Part shown: positions 1 to 5,000 of the stretch, one piece after another | Layout: each line of letters starts with the position of its first letter | How positions within the stretch are numbered: the stretch's first letter is position 1 | Source of the DNA: COE1 sp045579665 | GTDB lineage: Bacteria; Bacillota; Clostridia; Lachnospirales; Lachnospiraceae | Assembly: GCA_045579665.1 (NCBI GenBank) | Contig: JAZNMO010000079.1 | Span: 1-5,000 of the forward strand | Direction of reading: 5' to 3' | DNA length: 5,000 nucleotides | Program-made: the position numbers and the translations under genes | The notes under the pieces: model-generated | Seen by the model: only the letters and a program-made list of their open reading frames with translations | Databases searched by the model: none | Told to the model about the DNA's origin: nothing

Positions 1-1464
1 TAGAAATCTATCATATAAAGATACTTTTTTCATGCATTCTATGGCTTTCTCTGTATCATAAGTTACATCTGTAGCGATGTTCTGACCAAGGCTAAAAGCA
101 AATAGTTTGAAATCTTGAAATACAAAAGAAAACAATTGCATGTATTCCTCATAGTCGTATTTCTTTATATTAATTCCATTTAACAAAATCTCTCCTTCTG
201 TAGGATCGTATAATCGGCAGAGCAGCTTTACAAAGGTGGTTTTTCCTGCTCCGTTTTCTCCCACAAAAGCCTGTTTCTTCCCTATGCTTAGCTTGGTATT
301 GATATTTTTAAGTACATATGTGTCACTGTTTGGGTATTTAAAAGAAACATTTTTAAATTCTATCTCATACTCATTTTCCCCATCATTGCAAAAAAATACC
401 TTCTCAATCGGAATCGTTCCCTGATACTTTTTGTTAGGGAGATCCAGATATTCATACAGTTTTTCCAGATGCCCACAATATACCTCATTATCAAAATAGA
501 ACCATGTAAGCATTCCTACGTTTTGTACAAGCTCCGTAAAAGCTCCTACATACTGGACAATACTTCCTACACCAAAGGCTCCCAAGGAAGCCTTTGCAAC
601 AACAAAAAGATAACACAACGCATTTCCGATTCCCCTTGCTAAATACATGATACCTTTGTAAGCACTCATTTTAGAAAGGTAAACATCATCTCTCTTATTG
701 TGTTCTTCAAGCTTCTGCATTTCTCTGTCTGCGGTCTTTTCCTGCTCATAAATTCTTACATCTTTGGCTCTCCCAGTATTGTCATAAAGCTCATGTCCGT
801 AAAACTGAAAGGTCCGATTAAACCACACGGTATTTTCTGTCCATTTATGAAACACAGCATTCTCTTTTTTTGTCAAAACTCCATAAATCATGCCAAACAA
901 AATCACCACTACCAAAATAACAACTATCCACAAATAAGAATCCAACATTTTACTTCCCGATTTCGCCATAAACAGAGAAGCCGTCAAGGAAACAGAAGCA
1001 ATAATTCCCACCGTAACTCTAACCAAATCTGCTGTTCCCCAAACAAGTTGTCCCAATCCGTTTCCGAACATAAATAGGTTTTCTTTGGCCTTTTGTTGTA
1101 ATTTTTGAATGTCCAAATCTTCAAGATCCACATAATCCATGCTCATTTGCTTATCGGAAAAAACCTTTCGAAAGTAGTTCCACATTCCGGCTTCTTTCTC
1201 ATCCACTATTCTATCCATTACATTCTTAGTCATTGAGAATGCAAAATGAATTCCGATAATCATCAATACATAGAAAATAAGAGCATTTGCACTTCTCTCT
1301 CCCGCCATTTCATTAATAATTCTAGCCGAAAACCAAATAGTTACGAAAGGAGTAAGAGCCTCTATTATAGCCGAAATCGCTTTTGCTCTAATAAGTCCCG
1401 GTATATATGTATTTAAAATGGTGTACCCGCGTCTTGTAATATCTATTCGTTTTTTAAGATTCAT
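1..1464 (-). CDS. ABC exporter half-transporter (membrane domain + ATPase), second of a pair, 3' end cut by window edge
   Basis: Reading the minus strand from the ATG at 1462-1464 gives 488 uninterrupted codons to the window edge; homologues of this type are usually about 580-620 residues, so roughly 100 are missing. The N-terminal part is a membrane domain with hydrophobic stretches near residues 21-50, 61-78, 145-166, 176-197, 275-293 and 298-320. A KDVRIY motif at 234-239 matches KDIRLY in the neighbouring transporter. The ATPase domain starts near 368; Walker A is GENGAGKTT (402-410) and the Q-loop glutamine is Q450 in FVFQDF. The signature motif, Walker B and H-loop lie outside the window, so catalytic competence of this half cannot be judged. 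There is no N-terminal C39 peptidase domain. The start overlaps the end of the upstream ABC gene by 11 bases and follows a perfect AGGAGG six bases upstream, which suggests translational coupling and a heterodimer. Substrate unknown; peptide or drug export is inferred from family and context. Confidence 0.93.
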   Translation of the reverse strand, partial: MNLKKRIDITRRGYTILNTYIPGLIRAKAISAIIEALTPFVTIWFSARIINEMAGERSANALIFYVLMIIGIHFAFSMTKNVMDRIVDEKEAGMWNYFRKVFSDKQMSMDYVDLEDLDIQKLQQKAKENLFMFGNGLGQLVWGTADLVRVTVGIIASVSLTASLFMAKSGSKMLDSYLWIVVILVVVILFGMIYGVLTKKENAVFHKWTENTVWFNRTFQFYGHELYDNTGRAKDVRIYEQEKTADREMQKLEEHNKRDDVYLSKMSAYKGIMYLARGIGNALCYLFVVAKASLGAFGVGSIVQYVGAFTELVQNVGMLTWFYFDNEVYCGHLEKLYEYLDLPNKKYQGTIPIEKVFFCNDGENEYEIEFKNVSFKYPNSDTYVLKNINTKLSIGKKQAFVGENGAGKTTFVKLLCRLYDPTEGEILLNGINIKKYDYEEYMQLFSFVFQDFKLFAFSLGQNIATDVTYDTEKAIECMKKVSLYDRFL

Positions 1465-3283
1465 GCTCTACCTCCTCTCCATCCAAGTTTTCACGATAAT
1501 ATTTTGCCTGAGTTTCAAACAACTCATAATATTTTCCTTTTTGGGCAAGCAACTCCTCATGAGTTCCTTCTTCCTGTATCTGTGCCCCTTCTATCAAAAG
1601 AATACGATTACAAAATCTCGTAGATGCAAGCCTATGGGATATAAAAACTGTAGTTTTATTCTTCATTATTTCATCATAGGATTCATATAAACGATTCTCG
1701 GCAATAGGGTCTAAAGCAGCTGTAGGTTCATCTAAAATAACCACCGGAGCTTGCTTATACAAAGCTCTTGCCAGTAGCAGTTTCTGCATTTCTCCACCAG
1801 AAAAATTGATTCCGTCATCCCAAAAAGCTTTATCAAAATGACTATGTATTCCATTTTCCAAAGAAGAAACCTTATCCCACAACCCTGCCTGTTTCAAGCA
1901 TTTTTCTACGCGGGCAGAATCGATAGATTCGCCTATGTCCTCTGAAACAATTTCTTCTATGGTAACAGGCATGATGGAATAATCCTGAAAAACAGCACCA
2001 AAAATACGATAGTACTGATTTCTGTTATACTCTCTTACATCAACCCCATCATATAAAACACGCCCTTCTGTTGGATCAATTAATCCGCAGATTAACTTAA
2101 CTAACGTCGTCTTTCCGGCTCCGTTTAAACCTACAACCGCCAAATGCTCTCCAGATACTATTTCAAGATTTAAATTCTTTAGAATATCTGTGCCATCATT
2201 ACTATACCTAAAGCTGACGTTTTCTAACTTAATTTTCCTGGGTTGTTCTATTTTTTCTACCGGAAGTCCTTCCTCTCTTTTGTATTCCTCCGGATAGTCC
2301 AAATACGCTCGAAAACGATTCATTGCCAAGCTCAGCCTCTCAAGATTGTTAATTTGTCCCAACATGCTGCTAAGCCACACAGAAAATCCAGCAACTACAT
2401 TAAAGTAAAGCACATACTCTGCAACAGATATTTTGTCGTTCCATACCATGTACAACAAAACCAAGTATGTTACCCCTTCTCTAAAAAAAATAAGGCTGCT
2501 GTCTACAGCAGAAACACCAAATAGTTTTGCAGTGTACTTCCGATACCATCCAAGCAATCCCTTCATGTTGTCTTGATAAATCTTGTTCATCCAAACTGAC
2601 ATATTATATAAACGTATATCTTTAGCTGCCTGCATATCCTCCGAAGTACTGACAATATACTGCATTCGTTGCTCATAACCAACCTTTTCTTCGTTATTTT
2701 TATCCACCCACTTAATAATCTTACGATTGATAAGAAAGCTCACAATGGTAGTAGCACATAAAAAAAGAATAAGGAAAGAATTAAGCGTAACTAAAATTCC
2801 CGCAAAAGCCAAAAATCCCAAAAAGTTAGAAAAAAACAGAACTACTGCATCGTAGGTTTGCGCATAATATGAAAATTGTCCGTTACAACTTACAAAGCTC
2901 TCACTTTGCAGTTTTCTAAAGTGTTCATTTTCCTGATTTTTGTAATCTGTGGTAAGCCCTTTCTTTGTAATCATCCGAAGAAAAAAAGCATTCATCTTAA
3001 ACTTATGCCAGTATATTAATCTGTCCAAGTATTCTTGTAGTCCCATCAGAACCGCAAGCGTAAGAGTAAATACCGCTGTAATCAATAGTATATGCCAGAC
3101 ATCCGTTCCAACTGTTATTTCTTCAATAACTACCTTGGGTAAAAAGGCGGTAAGAACAGGTATTACACAATTTATGGCAATTATGCTAAAACAAAACACC
3201 AAAAGGATGGGATATGTTTGTTTTGTGGTTCTCAAACAATATAAAAGATTTTGTAATATGCTATATCTTTTGTCCTGATTCAT
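1454..3283 (-). CDS. ABC exporter half-transporter (membrane domain + ATPase), first of a pair, complete
   Basis: A 609-residue fused exporter subunit of usual length. Six hydrophobic segments are visible near residues 26-48, 65-82, 147-165, 167-185, 262-281 and 291-308. A KDIRLY motif (221-226) lies in the cytoplasmic part between membrane segments. The ATPase domain begins near 352: Walker A GLNGAGKTT (385-393), Q-loop Q433 in VFQDY, signature FSGGE (494-498, a variant of LSGGQ), Walker B VVILDE (514-519) with the catalytic glutamate present, D-loop AALD (522-525) and H-loop H550 in ISHR. All catalytic elements are thus present in this half. An in-frame ATG five codons upstream (3296-3298) would give 614 residues but has no Shine-Dalgarno; the ATG at 3281-3283 follows GGGAG by five bases and is preferred. 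No C39 peptidase domain precedes the membrane region, so it would not itself cleave a leader peptide. It probably pairs with the overlapping downstream ABC protein. The substrate cannot be told from the sequence; export is inferred from the fused membrane-ATPase layout. Confidence 0.95.
   Translation of the reverse strand: MNQDKRYSILQNLLYCLRTTKQTYPILLVFCFSIIAINCVIPVLTAFLPKVVIEEITVGTDVWHILLITAVFTLTLAVLMGLQEYLDRLIYWHKFKMNAFFLRMITKKGLTTDYKNQENEHFRKLQSESFVSCNGQFSYYAQTYDAVVLFFSNFLGFLAFAGILVTLNSFLILFLCATTIVSFLINRKIIKWVDKNNEEKVGYEQRMQYIVSTSEDMQAAKDIRLYNMSVWMNKIYQDNMKGLLGWYRKYTAKLFGVSAVDSSLIFFREGVTYLVLLYMVWNDKISVAEYVLYFNVVAGFSVWLSSMLGQINNLERLSLAMNRFRAYLDYPEEYKREEGLPVEKIEQPRKIKLENVSFRYSNDGTDILKNLNLEIVSGEHLAVVGLNGAGKTTLVKLICGLIDPTEGRVLYDGVDVREYNRNQYYRIFGAVFQDYSIMPVTIEEIVSEDIGESIDSARVEKCLKQAGLWDKVSSLENGIHSHFDKAFWDDGINFSGGEMQKLLLARALYKQAPVVILDEPTAALDPIAENRLYESYDEIMKNKTTVFISHRLASTRFCNRILLIEGAQIQEEGTHEELLAQKGKYYELFETQAKYYRENLDGEEVEHES
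1471..1476 (-). promoter_or_regulatory. Ribosome binding site (AGGAGG) for the second ABC gene
   Basis: On the minus strand AGGAGG lies six bases before the ATG at 1462-1464. It sits inside the last codons of the upstream ABC gene, so the second gene has its own strong initiation site although the two reading frames overlap. This fixes the start of the second transporter. Confidence 0.85.
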
Positions 3284-3288
3284 GTCTT

Positions 3289-3293
3289 CTCCC
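3289..3293 (-). promoter_or_regulatory. Ribosome binding site (GGGAG) choosing the start of the first ABC gene
   Basis: On the minus strand GGGAG, within AAGGGAGAAG, lies five bases before the ATG at 3281-3283. The alternative ATG at 3296-3298 overlaps the region just before this site and has only AT-rich sequence upstream of it. The shorter 609-residue product is therefore favoured. Confidence 0.7.
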
Positions 3294-3333
3294 TTCATAC
3301 TATATACATTTTCGTTCTACCTAATCTTAGCAT

Positions 3334-3369
3334 AAAAAGAAGCCACTCACGAAATTCTAGCGTGAGTGG
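3334..3369 (-). terminator. Intrinsic (rho-independent) terminator after the kinase gene
   Basis: A perfect 9-bp inverted repeat, CCACTCACG and CGTGAGTGG (arms 3343-3351 and 3361-3369), encloses a 9-base loop (3352-3360). In the minus-strand transcript the hairpin is followed directly by CUUCUUUUU, the U-rich tract expected of an intrinsic terminator. On the plus strand the hairpin is followed by TCACTATTTTA, which is a poor U-tract, so it appears to work in one direction. It starts 25 bases after the kinase stop codon and ends about 50 bases before the first ABC start. It would end or reduce transcripts coming from the regulator-kinase pair. A role as a regulated attenuator for the ABC genes is possible, but no competing antiterminator structure was seen. 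Confidence 0.78.
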
Positions 3370-3393
3370 TCACTATTTTAACGCAAATGGTAA

Positions 3394-4065
3394 TTATGAA
3401 AAAGGTAGCATCACTTCTGTAGCAAAAACCCCCTCTTCATCCTGTCTGTTGATAAATCCTTTGTATTTTTTCACAATACGATCCACACTGGCTAATCCAA
3501 AACCATGGTTCTCACTGCCTTTTGTGGACACATATGTATTCTTTCTTTTCTTAAGCTCTCCACAAGTGGAATTATAAACAGAGATGTACAGCTGTTCCTT
3601 TAATATTCCTATAAAGACTCGAATAAACCTATCGTCATTCTCTGGTTGATGCAAAACCGCTTCCATGGCATTGTCCAGCAAATTACCAATAATAGTACAC
3701 AAATCAATCTCTGAAACTGCAAGTTCTGCAGGCACAATTGCTTTCGCATTTACCAAAATCCCCTTTGATTTCATAAGAGATATTTTGCTGTTTAAAATAG
3801 CATCTACCATCACATTTCCGGTCTTAATAACCGTATCAACCGTAGTAAGGTCATCATTTAACTTCAATAAATACTCTTTAGTACGCTCTTTATCACCGCA
3901 AAGCGCAAGAAGTGTCTGGATATGATTATGATAATCATGTCTCCATCCCCGCATGGTTTTATAAATGTTTTGCACCTCATCACAGTGTTTTTTCATCAAG
4001 TCTGACTGATATTCCGAAATCTTTCGATTAATCATTTTGCCAAACAATAAATCTATCAATTTCAT
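3394..4065 (-). CDS. Sensorless GHKL (AgrC-like) histidine kinase
   Basis: A 223-residue histidine kinase of the agr/bacteriocin-type family that normally phosphorylates LytTR regulators. About 40 residues of predicted helix lead into the H-box WRHDYHNH (41-48), with H43 the likely phosphorylated histidine. The ATP-binding domain has an N-box, GNLLDNAMEA (127-136, with N128 and N132), and a glycine-rich HGFGL lid motif (187-191). Family members are typically around 400-450 residues with six or seven membrane helices before the H-box. Here that whole sensor part is absent and no hydrophobic segment long enough to span a membrane is present, so the protein is probably cytosolic. The ATG at 4063-4065 overlaps the regulator's TGA in an ATGA junction, with an AAGGA ten bases upstream, so the pair is translationally coupled. 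The intact core and clean junction argue for a functional short kinase and not a decayed gene. How it senses a signal is not evident; the ABC proteins or an outside protein could supply it. Confidence 0.93.
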   Translation of the reverse strand: MKLIDLLFGKMINRKISEYQSDLMKKHCDEVQNIYKTMRGWRHDYHNHIQTLLALCGDKERTKEYLLKLNDDLTTVDTVIKTGNVMVDAILNSKISLMKSKGILVNAKAIVPAELAVSEIDLCTIIGNLLDNAMEAVLHQPENDDRFIRVFIGILKEQLYISVYNSTCGELKKRKNTYVSTKGSENHGFGLASVDRIVKKYKGFINRQDEEGVFATEVMLPFS

Positions 4066-4784
4066 TCTGCACCAGTCCTTCCTCTGAAATATTGAATAAA
4101 TGCAATATTCACATCCTTGTATTTTCTACGGGACAACGGAACAATGTTTCCGTTGTCCATATAAATTTCGGTTTTTGCAATTTTCTTTATCTGCTCTAAA
4201 TTGACCAAGTAAGACCTATGTACTCTGATGAAACCATCGACTAATTTCTTCTCTAAATCGCTGATACTCATTTTGGTTTCAATAACACCTTTTGTCGTGT
4301 GAATACTGCAGAAATGCGAAAAAACTTCCACATAACAAATGTTCTTTGTCAATATTTTCAACATTTCCCCATTTTCCTGTACAAAAAGAACCTTTTCCTC
4401 TTTTTTTAGATTTGATACGGCTTTCTCCATCACTCTAAATAACTTCTCTTTGCTAACCGGCTTCATTAAGTAATGCAACGCATCAACTTCATACCCTTCT
4501 GAAATATAATCAGAAAATCCGGTTACAAAAAAAATCTGAATTTCCTTATTGTTCTCTCTAAGCTTCTTTGCAAGTTCTACTCCATTCATCTTTTCCATCT
4601 CAATATCCAAAACAAGAATTTGGTAATCCTTTTCGTCTACATACTGAAAAAGAAACTGTTCCGCTGAAATAAAAGCTTGAATTTCTAGTATTACTCCATT
4701 TTCATTCGCATACTCCTGCAAAAGCTTAATGACATAATCCTGGTCAAGCTTATTATCATCACAAACCGCAATTTTGAGTTTCAT
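4062..4784 (-). CDS. LytTR-family response regulator (AgrA/ComE type)
   Basis: A 240-residue regulator of the standard two-domain length. The receiver domain (about 1-120) has the acidic pair D9-D10 in VCDDNK, the phosphoacceptor D60 in VLDIEM, the switch threonine T88 in FVTGFSDY, and K108 in YLMKPVS. The LytTR DNA-binding domain follows (about 132-235), with the characteristic FIRVHRSYLVNL and VPLSRRKYK stretches. Proteins of this family bind paired short direct repeats upstream of target promoters and activate transcription when phosphorylated. The partner is almost certainly the kinase encoded next, with which it shares an ATGA overlap; regulator-before-kinase order is the reverse of many agr-like loci. 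A GTG at 4803-4805 would add seven residues but lacks a ribosome binding site; the ATG at 4782-4784 follows GAGGG by seven bases and yields the normal N-terminus MKLKIAVCDD. Likely targets are this locus or the ABC genes, but no convincing binding repeats were found in the window. Confidence 0.95.
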   Translation of the reverse strand: MKLKIAVCDDNKLDQDYVIKLLQEYANENGVILEIQAFISAEQFLFQYVDEKDYQILVLDIEMEKMNGVELAKKLRENNKEIQIFFVTGFSDYISEGYEVDALHYLMKPVSKEKLFRVMEKAVSNLKKEEKVLFVQENGEMLKILTKNICYVEVFSHFCSIHTTKGVIETKMSISDLEKKLVDGFIRVHRSYLVNLEQIKKIAKTEIYMDNGNIVPLSRRKYKDVNIAFIQYFRGRTGAE

Positions 4785-4791
4785 TAAACAT

Positions 4792-4796
4792 CCCTC
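4792..4796 (-). promoter_or_regulatory. Ribosome binding site (GAGGG) choosing the start of the response regulator
   Basis: On the minus strand GAGGG lies seven bases before the ATG at 4782-4784. The longer alternative, starting at the GTG at 4803-4805, has no purine-rich site upstream and would place this GAGGG inside the coding region. Confidence 0.7.
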
Positions 4797-4832
4797 GTTC
4801 TTCACAGCTGTTAGTGCAACACAGCATATTTA

Positions 4833-5000
4833 CTAAATCATCTGGTAATGTCTCATAGCAGCCTCTATCGCTTTCACTTTATCCTCAGGACATCCCGGTT
4901 GCTTTTTATCTTCTAACTTGGCTTTATTATAATTTTCTCGCTCAATAATTCCATGCTTCTGCTTTACCTGAGCGATATTCAAATTCGTCACATGAAATCC
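4833..5000 (-). CDS. C-terminal end of an unrecognised protein (5' part outside window)
   Basis: The minus strand is open from the window edge for 55 codons to a TAG at 4833-4835. The tail begins GFHVTNLNIAQVKQKHGIIE and ends KAIEAAMRHYQMI. It is hydrophilic and lysine-rich, with a QPGCPEDK turn (34-41) and a probable amphipathic final helix; no membrane segment or catalytic motif is visible. There is no in-frame ATG near its beginning, so it most likely enters from upstream; a short gene starting at the GTG at 4989-4991 cannot be excluded but is poorly supported. The stop lies 48 bases before the regulator's ATG on the same strand, with no obvious terminator between, so read-through into the signalling genes is possible. 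I do not recognise the family. The style of the tail vaguely recalls accessory proteins of integrative elements in gut Firmicutes, but that is an impression and not evidence. Confidence 0.55.
   Translation of the reverse strand, partial: GFHVTNLNIAQVKQKHGIIERENYNKAKLEDKKQPGCPEDKVKAIEAAMRHYQMI

Noticed and set aside
700..1077. Open reading frame on the plus strand opposite the second ABC gene
   Set aside because: It lies wholly inside a well-supported ABC gene on the other strand, has no ribosome site worth noting, and its histidine/asparagine-rich translation resembles no protein; it is a shadow frame.
2949..3278. 109-codon plus-strand frame opposite the first ABC gene
   Set aside because: It is antisense to the membrane domain of a certain gene, and its hydrophobic look is explained by the complementary sequence. 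No independent support.
3299..3329. Possible -10 boxes for an ABC promoter: TATAGT (3299-3304) and TAAGAT (3324-3329) on the minus strand
   Set aside because: TATAGT would start transcription within the ribosome binding site. TAAGAT has no acceptable -35 at 16-18 bases. Neither is good enough to annotate.
3362..3577. Short plus-strand frame starting in the terminator hairpin, considered as a possible signal peptide gene
   Set aside because: It begins inside the inverted repeat and runs antisense to the kinase's ATP-binding domain, with no ribosome binding site; it does not look like a pheromone precursor.
3394..4065. Kinase read as a degraded pseudogene because it is half the usual length
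   Set aside because: The frame is intact, all catalytic boxes are present and the start is a clean ATGA overlap with the regulator, so a functional short kinase is more likely.
4797..4832. CAGCTG palindrome and a short GCTGT/ACAGC inverted repeat before the regulator gene, considered as an autoregulatory LytTR site
   Set aside because: LytTR regulators usually bind two similar direct repeats about one helical turn apart. Only a single weak half-site-like stretch is present and the 5-bp stem could occur by chance.

Overview
The window reads as AT-rich, low-GC Firmicutes DNA, most likely from a clostridial (Lachnospiraceae-like) gut or anaerobe lineage. This is inferred from strong purine-rich Shine-Dalgarno sites, AT-rich codon use, and the pairing of GHKL/LytTR signalling genes with twin ABC exporters. 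The taxon cannot be fixed from the window alone. All supported genes lie on the minus strand, so they are transcribed from high to low coordinates. There is no convincing plus-strand gene, no tRNA/rRNA and no CRISPR array.

In transcription order: (1) 4833-5000, the last 55 codons of an unrecognised protein whose upstream part lies beyond the window. (2) 4062-4784, a 240-residue LytTR-type response regulator. (3) 3394-4065, a 223-residue GHKL histidine kinase that overlaps the regulator by the 4 bases ATGA. It has a complete kinase core but no membrane sensor domain. (4) 3334-3369, a hairpin plus U-tract that looks like an intrinsic terminator on the same strand. (5) 1454-3283, a complete ABC exporter half-transporter (six-helix membrane domain plus ATPase). 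(6) 1-1464, a second half-transporter overlapping the first by 11 bases. It is cut off by the window edge after the Q-loop of its ATPase domain.

The likely logic is a two-component switch (kinase and LytTR regulator) next to a heterodimeric ABC exporter, a layout common in peptide-signalling, bacteriocin and peptide-resistance loci. The two ABC genes are translationally coupled and probably form one heterodimer. The two signalling genes are likewise coupled. The terminator between the two pairs implies they are not simply one operon: the exporter pair needs its own promoter or regulated read-through. No precursor peptide, maturation enzyme or peptidase domain is visible, so the exported substrate is unknown.

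The most unusual points are the sensorless kinase, which leaves open how the system receives a signal, and the terminator separating the switch from the transporter. No gap between genes exceeds about 100 bases.
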